Source: Mesaphorura yosii (Eukaryota > Arthropoda > Collembola > Poduromorpha > Tullbergiidae). Taken from it: a stretch of 64,000 nucleotides of DNA. Below the pieces are notes generated by a model. That model had not been told where the DNA came from and did not search any database. It was given only the letters and a program-made list of their open reading frames with translations. The stretch covers positions 124,001-188,000 of the forward strand of contig WIXG01000093.1 of NCBI GenBank assembly GCA_009869945.1, written 5' to 3'. The position numbers and the translations under genes were made by a program. Every line of letters begins with the position of its first letter. Position 1 is the stretch's first letter. Of the stretch, positions 39,164-52,636 are shown one piece after another.

Positions 39164-39180
39164 GCAGCAGCAGCAGCAGC
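39164..39180. repeat. (GCA)5GC trinucleotide tract
   Basis: Five perfect GCA units, followed 14 bp later by a GCAA/GCAG tetranucleotide tract. Confidence 0.92.
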
Positions 39181-39193
39181 CGAGAGATGCGAC

Positions 39194-39217
39194 GCAAGCA
39201 AGCAGGCAGGCAGGCAA
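39194..39217. repeat. GCAA/GCAG compound array
   Basis: Two GCAA units, three GCAG units and one more GCAA, in one uninterrupted tract. Confidence 0.92.
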
Positions 39218-39810
39218 GATGAAGGAGGGAAAAGAAAAGCTTCTGTGGCATATAAATCAAACTTTTAATCTCGACTGGAAATGTCTTAGCTAAGCTGTAA
39301 GCTACTCACCAGGCAGGCACGGCTGGCAAGACGGGATTCATCTCCATTCTTCCTCTCCGAGTTTCCAGACCCAAGACTCGTTTCAGGATCCATTGAATCC
39401 TGCCTGCACTCCGCAGACAATATTCGTATTTATGCGAGCCACCACCAAAGTCAAGTCAAGATAGATATGCCTCAGATACTTCAAGGAGGAGAAGCAAATC
39501 TAACAAGAAATAACAAAAGAAGATCCTTTTTTCCTACTTTTGCTGCATTGGCTTCTTTTTTATTCCCAGAGATTTTCTTTTATACGATTTTCGTGTATGG
39601 ACAAGTTCAAGCAATATTACGGCACCACCACGAGGACGACAACGCTGCAGCAGCCAGTGCATGGCACGGCTTGGGATTTTAACAAGAGAAAATGCGTCTC
39701 GGAAAAACGAAAAAAGTAATCTTCAAGTCGCGTAGGTTCAGCCAGCCAGCCATATGAGAAAAGATGAATAGTAGAAGACCGAGTCTGAGAGTCTGATACC
39801 GAAAGTATGA

Positions 39811-39823
39811 TACAGAATGGATG
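39811..39823. repeat. (GGAT)3 array
   Basis: Three GGAT units plus G. Confidence 0.85.
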
Positions 39824-40013
39824 GATGGATGAAGAAAAGATTTGGAAACTAGATATTTATTCTCCTCTTTTCCATCTCTTCTTCTCTTTTTATTATTTCG
39901 GAGACTCTCGACTCGCATTCGTGTAATCTGAAATGCAGCGTGCGGTGTTTGTATTTCTGGAAGATGTGCACTGGAATCGACGCAAGAAGATGGAAATTAT
40001 TGTAGTCTTTTGT

Positions 40014-40028
40014 AATGCAATGCAATGC
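40014..40028. repeat. (AATGC)3 array
   Basis: Three perfect pentamers. The unit is GCATT on the other strand, the same cyclic family as CATTG at 58021. Confidence 0.88.
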
Positions 40029-40457
40029 AAGCATAGACACGATAATACGACGCAATGCGGGAATGAAGCATTAAACATATCAAAACCAAGCCAGCAAGAC
40101 AATGACAACGTTTTTGTGTGCCCGAAATTGGAAGAAAAATGTATTTAACCACTGCCAGCTTCTGGCCTGAATCTGGACCAGTCGTAATATTAAATATTGG
40201 GCTGGCATGTAATTTATCGCCGAGATCAGAACGAATCTGAGATTTCTGGGTTTTGTGATATTAAACTAATATTGCCTTTGTAATGACTTTTTGTGAATCA
40301 GCCGTGCTCTGATGATAATGACTTTCTTTAATCGAAACTTTTTCGGAACCCCAGCCAAGCGAGCACCCGCTGCTTCGAGGTAGCACCTAATTATTAAAAA
40401 ACTCATTGAATCGAGATTAGTAAACTGGTTCTTTCTTTTCTCCCGTCTTCATTCACT

Positions 40458-40481
40458 CATTCAGGCATTCAGGCATTCAGG
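40458..40481. repeat. (CATTCAGG)3 octamer repeat
   Basis: Three perfect head-to-tail octamers, preceded by related CATT(CA) sequence. Confidence 0.93.
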
Positions 40482-41096
40482 CGAGCAGGCAAAAAGCAAA
40501 CCACACGCTTGATTTGTTTGAAGCGGAAACTTCTTTTCTCCCGGTCTAATGCGAGGGAAGGTAAGGCCCGGCCAGTCAGGCGCGAGGCGCAAGGGTAATA
40601 ATGAAATGATTATTGCCTTTGGGAAAATACAACAGAAAGAAAGCAAGTTCCTAGACTTTTCCATTCTTTCAATCTAATTTAGATGAAGTAAATAAAAAAG
40701 AGAAAGAAATGAAAGGAATTCAAGTGAAGTGATGAGGAAAGTCAGCCAGTCAAGCTCGCCGTTGAGTCGACGGCGGAAAGTCAGTCACATGAAAGTCAGC
40801 AGATAAGATAAAGCAGAAGCAAAAGGAAGGGTTAAGTGACTGAGAGACTTTGAAAGAAATTCTATAAAATATGGCCTTTTCTCCGCGTATTTCTCTCCAA
40901 ACTTTGTGCTGTCGCAGAAAGCGCAGGCAGAGTAATCTGCAGCGCGGGCGAGGTTAGTCGGCCGGGTAATGGAGCTCCAGCACTTAATGCCGGCAGGACG
41001 GAGGCAGTGTTGATGATAACTGCGAAGAATTGAGCTGATCGTTGCAAAATCGTAATGATTTCCAGCCGGGCACGGAAAGCCAAAGGCGGCAAGGAC

Positions 41097-41110
41097 GCCT
41101 GCCTGCCTGC
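41097..41110. repeat. (GCCT)3 array
   Basis: Three units of the GGCA family in reverse orientation plus GC. Confidence 0.88.
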
Positions 41111-44100
41111 GATATGAAATATTTCGTATTTCTTGAGCTGTCAGAAAAGAAGACATTTTTTCATCATCTTCGCCGTCGTCATCGTCATCTTCCTCGTCAA
41201 TGCGAGATACCAGAGAGGAACTCGTATATTGTAATCATGGTCTGGCGTGCGGACGCTCGATTGCTTTGCTATTGCTACCTTCCCAGCACGGCAAAGTGAT
41301 ATGATGTTGTGCCTCCATTGTACGAAAAGTGTTCCTGCCGTGATCTTTGCGGTCCAGCAGCTTTCTTCTCTTGTGCTCGTACTCGCCTGAGAATACTCGA
41401 CTGTCGACTCGCTGTGCCATGGCCATGATCGCCTTGTATTCTTTCTTGTTAACAATTACGCATCGTATCCGTGGCCGTGGCTCGCTGTGCTGCTTTGTCC
41501 TTTGTGCTTTGTGCGTGTGGTGTGGCGATGATGACGATAATGACGATGATCACCAGCGCTCCAATGGCAATCTGGCATTATGATCTACTCTGCGTCTTCG
41601 TCTCCGTCTTCACAGTCATGATGATCATCATTTTTCGTGTACTTATCGCGAACAAGTCCAAAAGTAAAGTTGTGCCACGCTGCCACGCCAGGAGTGCATT
41701 GTTATTCAATTTCATATTTCTTGCGTATTCGGTATTCCACTTGTTTGTTGGTGTCTGCACTACGATGCATACTGAATAAAACATTTTTGCACTTGTCTTC
41801 CTCTTGGCGCAGCTCAACGAACGAATAAATTGCATTAAAAATGATGATTGTGACGCGCGGTAAAAGATCTTTTCTTCTCTCGGCATAAATACCTCGTGTA
41901 CTCGGCTTCAATGGAAAAATATAATTGACAGGTTGAATAATGAACCTAAATGGCCATTCTTATCATTATTCCTGTAGCCAGGCACTAATGTGGTCGAAGG
42001 TATTCTTTACAACGGTGGTTGTTGTTGTGAAAGGGATTTTCCGACAAATTCTTGTGTCCATCTGAACATTTCGAATTTTTGAATGCTGCTGCTGCCGGTG
42101 AGAATGTCATGTACATGTCTTTTTCTTTTATTATCCTTTGATGCCTTGTTACCTACTGATTTTGCTACTTACTTGACCTCTTGAAATACGGGCCGAGCGA
42201 AATAATACATTATTGTCACCTTCTCAAAGAAGTTGGCATATTTGACATGTTTTCCTTGTCGACCAGCGTGAGCGTACATACTTTGTGAGAGCGGCCATGC
42301 CGATTGGAATAACAATGGCGATGACAAACCGATGGCACGACAGACATTTCACATGTTGACGAGTCTCTTCTCCTTCTCCGCATGTGATCAGCAATTCAGT
42401 GACAGAATTGTGGCCGTGGCTTGCTGGAATGCAGTCACGGCAAATTCCGACAGCTCAGCCTACTTTTTGCTGTAAACAGTTTTACATTCTCAAAAAAGTC
42501 AGAATCCTGAATCCTGTCTTGTTAATTGTCAAATGATGCGTTCGTGTTCGTGTTCATCTTTTGGCCCATTAATTTGGCCAGAAAGTGTTGCTGCTGCTCA
42601 TTGTTCGGACATGACTAAACTTCATCGCGACGCGACATGAGAGGCTTTATTGAGGATTGAAATGTAATTACAATGACTGTAATTGCAACTGTGGAAAAGG
42701 AAATGCGGTGTATTAATTGGCAATTTCTGCCGCGGTCATTTCTGCGTTGATGTCTCATTGTTTCAGCAGTCATGAGCCCCGGTTCTGATGAGTGCTGCTC
42801 TCGGGAGTAGAAAATGAAAATTGCCCGCGTACCTCGGTGGCGTGAGTGCTGATGTACTGATGCATGTAAATGTTAATGAGATGATCATTTAGTATAAATC
42901 ATCATTGTCATGTTGGCTCTATTTTTTGCCGCATCTCTGCAAGTCGATTTCCAAAGGAAGATTAAACCCTTGAGCTCTATTTTTGAATAACAATGCAAAG
43001 TGCACTTGTAAATGAAGTCAACTCTGCATAGCTCCTGGAAACGAGCACAAAAAGTGGAGATTAAGTAATTTTCGCAGTTTCAGGCCACGGTTTAAATCGT
43101 TCCATCCTGAGCAGGCGGGCAGAGCCGTGATTGCTGGCCATGAGCCGTGTCTGTCAATAGCATGCATCACGTAACTGTGTGTACGTGTGTTCTCGTTGCT
43201 CGTTCTCGTGTCTTCAAGCTTGATTGAGTCGTTGTTCCGTCTTACTCATTGCAGCGAGCCGAGTTTTGTTGATTCTTTTATTCCTCGCTCATTGTTGTCA
43301 ACTTAATCGTTTTTAAAAGCGATTGAAGTATATTATTATTACTCTGAAGGGTTGATTGACTTAAAGATTTCAGTCTTCGTTCGCGTACAAAGGCAGAACA
43401 GACGACGAAAAAAAGTCGCTGATGTCATGATTCCTCTTTTCTACCCCGAGACTTCAAATTATGTGTATAATGTGTCGAACAGTAGCTCATAATCTATTTT
43501 GTTTCCATCGCGTAAGAGGTCTTGACTCAAGTATTTGCTCTTGTGTGCTGTTTAAGTGCGCACTCAATCGCTGCTCTCCCGCAAGATGTGATCTTGAGAT
43601 AAAGTTGCTGAGAATGATTGCATCGCCGATAACGAAAACGACGTCGACGGCGCGGCTCGGCGGTTTCGTGTATTTTAAGATTGGAGATGGACGATTTACC
43701 ATTCACCATAGCATGCTAACGACTCCTTTAGCTTCTGCCTCTTGCCTCGACTATGTCGTTTAATTTTTAATGCGCTTCTCCTTCCGTGCGTTTAATGTCT
43801 TCTTAGACAAGCGTCTTGGCCGTCCGAGACGTGGTTTTACTGGTATCGCCGTGCCGTCTCAGCATTTTGCTTCGTCGCACGCGTAGCTAATGGTTAATTG
43901 TAGTGTATTGCCGGTAAGGCACGTTCAATTTTCCCAAATTGAGACGCTCTATTCTCGCTCAGGACGACGGGAACGACACGAAGACGAAAAGTTACAGAGC
44001 GCACGTTTTCAGATGAAAATTCAGTGTAATCGTGGTTCTTTGACTTGAACAACGACGCAGGATATGGCTTATTATCTCTATTATGTAAAATAACGTACAA

Positions 44101-45890
44101 TAAATTTGGTAAATTCAGTAAATTGTTCATGCCTGCAAGGTACTTCCAAAATGGTTGACATTTGCTGCTCGCAGTGAGACTGTAAACTGAAAATTACAAG
44201 TGATTGACAAAAGACCGTTTGCTTCAAAGATCGCAATTCGCGAGGGATTCTCAATTGCATAATTTGACACTTACAGGATTGTATGTCCGTACGTGATTTT
44301 AGTACGCATTAAGATTTCAATTAATGTGGTCGTAAATTGCGTTTGCGTTAGAAGGAATGAATTGATTCTTTATCTTTTCTGCATACAAGGCCTGCATTGA
44401 CCATAACTCATTCACAGCAGCGCTGTTCGCATTTTGCTTTTGCATTTACAGCTTGTGAATGTAGAAAGATGAATTACGATGTTGACTGACAACAGTGAGA
44501 AGAAGTAAAAGATTTTATAAGAAAAATCAGGCGATAGATAATAAATATAAACTCTGCACCGTCGACGAGGCCCGTAACTTGGTAAGCGAGTGCAGTAAAA
44601 TGTTAAGTAGTTGAGTGCGATGAGCGAGCTGGCGAGCAGCGAAAGAGAGACATTCGAGTCTCCGCCTTCTCCATTTAGAAATTAATAAACTGACCAACCC
44701 ACGTCACTTGTACACTACTCTTTTTTAATCATTCTTCACGGCACTGCTATTCACAGCTCTCATTACAGGTCGTAATCGTACTCCGTCCATAATCGTGGCT
44801 GTGGCTGCTCGCTCTGGCTCAGGAGAGCCATGCACCATGTGCCATGTGGCAGTGTGTACAACAATTTATTTAAATGGGAGACCAAGAAAGAAGAACAGCA
44901 AATTAAAAAAGAAGGATTCGTTATTGTACAAATTAAGTGCAGGCGTAATGCAGTGTAATGTGTAATGCTACGCAATGAACCTGTGCTTACGCTCCGCTCT
45001 GCTGTGGTCAACCATCCATCTTGACTGCGGCTGGCACGCCATAAAGCATGTATGGCAGTTGCGCATATGAGGATTCAGCGTCAGAATTCATCGACATAAG
45101 TCTCGAAATCCGCCCGCTCGGGTCTCATTCCATTCCATATTGCACTTGTTCCTCTGCTCACTCGGCTTAGCGTCGGCATCAATCGAAAAGCAACATAAAA
45201 AATTGCATTCTACAAAAATCAAATAAATCTTGACTATTATTTGAGTGAAGGGCAAGACTTCCATTGCACTGCACTTGTACCCTGACCATCCCCTGAAAGG
45301 GATTCAACGAAGACGATATGCATTCGATACGGAAAATGGTTTCTGTTTCTTTCGAATTAAATGCAATAAAATATCTTCTTTGGCTCTTTGGCTTCGACGT
45401 GGATTCAGCTTCAGCTTAGCTCGGCTTTGGACGCTGTGGCCATGTATTGTTAAAAAAGGGATTTTATGTTCTCTCTCTTTTGACCATACATAACATGTCT
45501 CATTTGCATTTACCATCTTCCAATGCAAAGGCCGGCGCAGGCAGGCAATGCAACATTGTCTGGCTGTCGGATCGAGCCAGCGAAAAGATATTTAGCATAA
45601 TAATAATATTAATAAGTTAAGCTTGTAAGGAATGTTTTTCTTCTTCTTTGAATCATCATCAACATTTTTATATCCTATTATGTTCTTCGACTATTGTGAA
45701 CATCGTAACAATTCTCGAAATCTTCTTTTCTCTCGTTTAACTGCGCCGTAAAAAGAGCCTTTGCCTTTGCTATGTGTGGCATAAAATCACATTACACATG
45801 TGCGTCTTCGCATTGACGGTCTGGACTTGAATTCATCATGTCTTTAACTCTTTTAATTTTGTATTTTTTCATCTTTCGTTCGTTCGGGTT

Positions 45891-45904
45891 CATCATCATC
45901 ATCA
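45891..45904. repeat. CAT trinucleotide tract
   Basis: Four CAT units plus CA. Confidence 0.85.
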
Positions 45905-46192
45905 ATGCAGTGTTGCCGTGCAGTGATGAGCTTCATCATCAACCAACGCAACACAGCTACGGCGTAAGCGTACGCGCATGTCCTTTTTGGTAAATGCAGT
46001 GCCGCGTCGAACGAATCTAGCAATTTAAAATTATGAATATGTAATGTTTTATGTGCTGCACCGGTACAAGAACGATGCACGGTACAGTGCAGTACTTCGT
46101 TAGTCTAGAAAATTATGAGACGATTGTTGTTGATGTTGTTATTGTTCGAGGAACGAACGGGTCCGGGGCTTGGGCCCTGTTTATTACGCAAA

Positions 46193-46220
46193 GCGTTAAC
46201 GTTAGCGTTACGAGACGTTA
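46193..46220. repeat. RCGTTA hexamer repeat
   Basis: GCGTTA, ACGTTA and GCGTTA run head to tail (46193-46210). After CGAG another ACGTTA follows at 46215-46220. The tract contains the palindrome CGTTAACG. Confidence 0.85.
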
Positions 46221-49200
46221 CGGAATGTTCAAAGAAGTGACAGCGACGCTCCGTTTGCGTTCGAAGTTCCTGTGCCGGGGGAATCACAAGAAACTACAAA
46301 CCGCTCTGACTTATCTACATCTCATGCGATATTAACAATGAGAACGAAATAAGCAAAGCAAAGCAAGCATCATGACAAGAAATAAAGCAGAATTAAGCGA
46401 AGCTTAACTAAAGTGAAGTATGCATGTTCTCGGCGTGCGTAAGCGTAACTCTACAAACAGTCACAACAATGTTGAGTTCATTCGTACTCGCCGCATCGCA
46501 CGTCATTATTTTCGACGTTAAGATAAGCAATAAGCATTGTTACATTGTGGCTACGATTCACATGAACCACGATACGACCATTTAGCCAGTCGCGGTGAAG
46601 GAATCCCAATAAGAACTTATTATCATTCCGTTCCGTAAATCGTTAAATGTATCGTTCACGAAATGCCAGGTAGAAGTAAAAAAGCACCGGCACGAGAAAT
46701 ATCATGACTGGGTAATCATACTTAATATTACGTGAAATAATTTTGGGGATAATTTTTAAACACGGAGCGATGCGACGAAGTGTTGCGTTCCAACAGGCAA
46801 GACAAGACAGGATTTGGACTGTTCTCATTATCTTTGCGTTGCGTTGTGCGGGTCCCCTGCAACAATGTGGCTGTGGTGGGTTCTTGCTAGTCGTTGCGTG
46901 TTGGTGGGTTTTTTGTTTGGTCATCAATTTAATACGTGTTTTATGCACTGAGAAGACACACCTTAATTTTTCATTCTGGCGTTTCTCCTCGGCGCGGCCC
47001 TTACACATACCAGGAATGAGTGCATTGTTGTGAAGCATTTAATTGTAATAATTATTACGTGTAAAATTTATGTGCGCACACAAGCACAAAGTATACATTA
47101 TAAATAACGAAATTAATTTGGCGAAATGCAATGCAGCGTGGCGAAGGAAGGCGCGGGCGTACGAAAAGAAGACGAGCGGTAGACGGTCGGGAGTAAACAC
47201 TTGCCGTTGCCCTGTTAAATCAACCCTTTTCTGGAGGCAAAGCACAGCGCAACACAGCACAGCACGCCGAGAAGAACAAATAAATTGAAGGCGAAAAGAA
47301 TTTAATAAGAGCCTCCGTTGATTGTTATCTGTGCAACCATCTCTTATAGCCTTACATAATTTAGCCACTTAACATGTGTGCCTTGAATTGCCATGTGTTG
47401 GGGCCTGCAGTAGCACAGATCTTGCCAGCATCAAGTAGCCGGGATAGATTGTAGTGTAATGGCATGGCGTAGCTTTTTTTGCGTGCGCATCGCTGTAGTG
47501 AACAGAAAAAGTTAATGTTTAACTAACTGCCATTATAAGCCACGATGTGCATGTGTACTGTTCAGTATTCAGTGTTCAGCTCTGCACTACAATCTCATTA
47601 ATTTAAACACTGATGGGATGCTGATGATGATGAAGGAAAGATTTATCATGGAGCATTATTCTCGAGTCGAGAAATTCCTAAAGACGAAGATTTTAGACTC
47701 GCTCAAGATTTTCAGCACCACGCACAAGCGCAACGAGCTGGACTTCAAGTGTTTTAATCCTCTCTTTGCTGTTCTGCTCTCCGGCATTTGGAAGATGATC
47801 CTTTGATTTTTGCGCCTCGCAAAATGAGATTAAAATCAAGCAAATTGCGTGGGCAATAGTCACACTTTTAAGTTGTGCTTTTACAGCGGCAGCCAAACCA
47901 GCCGCGACTTGTTCGGTGCATTAATCCGTATTATTGTGTAAGACTTAATTGGGAAAAATTATGATTACATTTGGTAACAGCCGAGCAGCTTTGCTTTACT
48001 TTGCTCTCATCGTGGTAATGAGATGTAGATGAAAAAAGTTTTTAAGTAGATTCAAAGCGTGGGATTCAAAATAAAAAGTTTTCTTAACCCTTTTTTGTAA
48101 ATTAGACTAACGAATGTCATACAGCGCATACCGCCCGTGCTATGCGCAGAGCGCAAGCGGCTCCGGTACCAATTTTTAATGAAGTCTTGCATTAACCAAC
48201 ACGACCAAGCCAAGCAGGTCTGCACGTATTTGTCTTGATTTGTACACGCGGAGTAGAAAAAGTCATGATTATGATTTAAGACTTTGTAACAAGATGAAGA
48301 AGAAAATAAGATTTTTTGTGAGCGTAGTTCGTTAAACGCGGCCTGCTGTCGGCATCTCTTTTGTGGCAGGCAGAAGCGCAATGCTTGAGAGAAAATACTC
48401 GACCACGAACGATAATATTTTGTTCGAATGAAGAATTCGTGTAATGGATTTCAGTTAAAATAAAAATTTTGATTGAATTTCTTATCTACGGGCTGACTGA
48501 CTGCTCTGCGCTTTGCGGAGTAATGCGTGTAAATAAAATGCATTAATATTAAAATGAAACGAATTTAACTTGAAGGCATATCGCATAATGCGTTCGATTG
48601 TGCTCCGTCCGAGTCTGCTCGTAATAATAAGTAATATATTACTCCTGTCCTGAATCCGTGTCTTTCATTCGTGCCGTGTCTTGCCTTGCCTTTCGCTGGT
48701 ATGTGATCTTATGAATATGGACTTTGTTGCCGCCAAGTGACCCGTCCCGTCCCGCTCGCTCGCAGTAGCAACACAGCACAGCACAGTACTTGATTATAAT
48801 CTGAACCTCATTCATTTTATAAAGTGTCTACGGATAAGTTGGGGTTATGAGTAATACGATTTACGAGTCGTCTGCCCTTTCGGCCTTGTCAACATGATCA
48901 TAGTCGTATAAATAAATTCTACACTTGTAGAGAAATAAAAGATCCACCAATATGGAACCCAGGCACGGTACACCGCAACGCAATGCAGTGCAGCCACGGT
49001 ACGGCGTAGCTTGGACAAGTGAGAAGGAGAGAATAAATAATGGTTTAATTTTTTTGGTCCTTTTTACACCCGAATCGTTTAAAAAGTCATAAATTTAGTT
49101 AAAAGTGTGTAAGAGAGAAGAATTGGGTTGGGTTCCAAGGAGGAAGAGAAATAAAATATATGTCTCTCCAAAATATATCTATATATAATTGTAATGTAAT

Positions 49201-50622
49201 ATGTAATGGCAATCGGAGGACGCACGGCACAGCACGGCACTGTGGCGAAGCGAAGGGTGAATCAACAGGAGCACAAAAAATGCCATGCACTGCACTGAAT
49301 TGCAAGAAATCTCGGGCCAAAAGTCGAAAGCGAAATGGTTCGCATTCAAAATTGACAAAATGGCAAGAGCCTGGCTAAATCGAGTGTGCACAAGGAAATG
49401 GAGAAATCGTCACCGAGTCTATGCCGCCGCTGTGTCGTGCCTGCTGCATAATAATGTCATGCCGTGTAAAAACACACAAGTTTTTAAAGTCGTATTATGA
49501 AGCCGTAAAAATTGTCCTCTGGCCTTTCTCGGTATCTCGATGATAATGACGGAGGAGACGACAGGACTTGTGTCGTGCGCATTGTCGTCCCGTGCCGTGC
49601 TTGTATGCACTATAAGTCTGGGAGCAGTAGAAGTAGAGTAGAGTGTGCCACGGAGGGCGAGAAAAGATATGAATGGCTATTGCATTTTTACGAGACAATT
49701 TTATATACATTTTTATCTTTAGTTTCATTACATGCCAAAATGTCATGATTTTTCCACCACGCACGCACTCGCACTCTTTTTACAAAAGCTGGGCTCGGAG
49801 GCTGAGGAAGCAGGCAGTTTTTCTTTTCCCGGTGAACCCCACGACAATGACTCCATAATTCTTTTGACTAAATATCATCACAATCATTTTCACCCGTAAC
49901 GCAGCGCATTGCAGCACAATGCAGTGCAGTGTGGGTAATGTTATGGATATGGTCGCATACGATGACTTCGTCGTTTCGGCGTGTCTTTCTGACTTTCACC
50001 CCATAAACGCATTATATTGGATAATATTTATTGTTGCAATTGCATTTAGCCAGCAGCAGCCTTTGGCCTTCATGTTCGCACGTTTCCGAATCCATTTAAA
50101 GAAACATGTGCATAAGATTTGTTGCCTCTCCTTCCGTAATAAGTTTATATTGAGTTTAAAATGAATTGGCTTTATTCACTGCACTCGCACGCTTTACAAG
50201 TTCATTTTTAAGGGATTGTTGATATTTATGGGCGCGGAGGAAGAATGGCACGGCAAGCAGGAGTTTATAAATCTTCCGAGCCGCTGCAGCTCAGCACACG
50301 GCTAAAGTGAATCTCAATTAGTTTATACACATTTTGGCGGATTCCAACCCATTTGTCATTCGCTAATGTGATTTTAATAATTTTTTACTCGATTCCGTGC
50401 ACTTTGTGTGCACGCCCTTCCCGCCGCTGTACAAGCAGAGATTTATTTTATCGCCTTCATGCATGTACCGTCACAATTTTATGGATTCCCAATCCAATTT
50501 ATAATCAACGCGCATGCATCGCGGACCGAAGCGCTGGCCATGCTCGTGCATTGCTACTGCCGATGATTAGTAAAATGTAAATAGAAAGAGTCCATGACTC
50601 GTATTTAATGTTTGACTTTCTT

Positions 50623-50637
50623 CCTGCCTGCCTGCCC
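50623..50637. repeat. (CCTG)3 array
   Basis: Three units of the GGCA family in reverse orientation plus CCC. Confidence 0.88.
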
Positions 50638-52610
50638 AATTTTGTTCACGTTGGCGCAAAATTGTCTGCCGCTCCGTTGCTTGTTGCTTTTACTCACTCC
50701 CCTCTTTTAATTTTGTATAATTTTCTTATTGTCTTGGTCCTCTCCGTTCCAACACCCATTATTTCAAGATGTTGTGAAATTAATGTTGTAAATGGCTGTT
50801 TTTATAGCAAATACCATTACACGGCCCGGCCAGCCGGTATGCCGAGACTGCGCTGGTCGGTCGGTCTTCTTTTTGTTGATCTTGGTGAAAGTTTTACGGC
50901 CATAATAGGATTTTAAGGGTATTTTTATTATTTCGGGTGGTCTTGATGCACTTTATGGGGTTCGGCCTCTATTGTTGTGTGTACCCGATTTAATATCACC
51001 AGGAATTGCAATAAGAATAGGCAGTCGAGTGGATTGCTGGGCCGGCTTGCACGAGTACGAATTCAGAGCAAACAGCAAACAAGCACAACACAACAAAGTG
51101 AGCGCAAAGTTTTGATGGTCGTTTGAAGGGGGTCATAAACTCTTGCGTGTGCATGGTTTTATGGGGCCATTGAATGTTCATTGAAGGAGAGTCGGAGAGA
51201 AAGTCCAAGTTGACATTTTACTTATTAAACTACGGGACTTTGGACTCTCCATTGTTAAGACTCGTAAAAATGCGCTTTTACACGCATTTCTTTTATCCAC
51301 AGTTTCATTGAGATTGCCACCACAGCTCCGCTGCTCGGTCGGAGTATTCTAATATATTTAAGTAAAAGTTTCTCTCTCGATCTTTGATGGGTACTTGGGT
51401 CACCCAAAATCACCTTCCAAATTACTCCTTTGATTACACTTTCTTTTGTCTGCTGCCAAGTCAAGTACATTTATACAATTGAGTCTCGTCCGTTGCAGCA
51501 AAAGCACAGCACGCCTGATCCGCTTTCTTGACTCGGCCCGCAGAAAGAAGCAAAAGCAGATCTCTGCATTGTCTCAGCTCCACCACAATTATTTGGTTTT
51601 TCATTTCATTTTTGCGCACGGGCTGTCTGCCGCTACCGCTGTGGCTGCGGCCAAGTCTTCATTTACGACTTGTAATTCGGTGACAATGAGTCTCGACTCT
51701 GCTTTTTTATGTCTTTTAATAGCATTAATAGCCGTCATTATATTAATATGGCCTACCCGAGCATGTCAGCGAGTAGTAATGATTTTTGATTTTCCCATAC
51801 TTCGTTTTTCGGATTTCTTGTCCCCATTTTATTTCCCTTCACAAAACTTATCGTGAGGACAAGTTTTCTTTATTCGTTTAATTTTATTACTGTTTTATGA
51901 GGTGTTAAAACAAGACGCTGAACAGAGAACAGGATTTGCTATAAAACTCAGAGCAAGAGCAATGCATGACGGAAGAGGATTAGCCAAACTAATTTTGAGT
52001 TGTTACTTCACTCGTATTTTGTATTTGCACGATTGCTGACACTGACAAAGGGTGAGTGACACCGGAGCATCGCCGCAATGCGCAACACTCAAAGGGATTA
52101 CTGAATTTCGCGGTGGGTCGTTTCACACTGTCATTCGCCACTCATTTTTCGTATTTAGCGAAGCGTCAGCGTGAGCGGCATGAGTAAGAATTTTGTCACA
52201 TCGTCAAAATATGCCATACACATTAATTTACGACCTCAGCCTTCCCATTTCAGGAGACCTTGCAATTGTAATTGAAATGAGTTTCGTCGTCTCGCGTGGG
52301 TTACCTCGGTGTGAATGCTCATAAAAACAATAAAAATTATGCGCAAAGATGAGCAAGTCAGAGCGACTCTGCAACAAAACTTGTCCAATCAATTTTTTCC
52401 GACGCGCTGTGGGGTTGTAAAATATTCATAATCATGAACCGTGAGCACTTGTACCGTTTTATTATCGCGAGATTACATGTGCATAGTCGCTTCAAAGGGA
52501 GGAGTCGCTGCAATTTTTTGGTAAATTTTTATTTTTTGTATTTTATCACTTTAACACTTGGCGGCCGAGGTTCGAGTTATTCACACCTTCTCCCACCACC
52601 GAGCATTGCG

Positions 52611-52636
52611 CGTTTATGCGCACAAACGCATAAACG
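52611..52636. repeat. Perfect 10-bp hairpin, CGTTTATGCG arms
   Basis: Arms CGTTTATGCG (52611-52620) and CGCATAAACG (52627-52636) are fully complementary around the 6-nt loop CACAAA. The arms are not simple-sequence repeats, which makes the match less trivial than those built on arrays. Confidence 0.9.

Larger units (their letters stand above)
34001..46000. other. Intron 2 segment: no gene, several arrays
   Basis: No supportable gene. Arrays are at 34255, 34571, 39164, 39194, 39811, 40014, 40458, 41097 and 45891. The stretch 41347-41890 has overlapping open frames on both strands, none family-like; 42000-43400 shows nothing notable. Confidence 0.5.
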
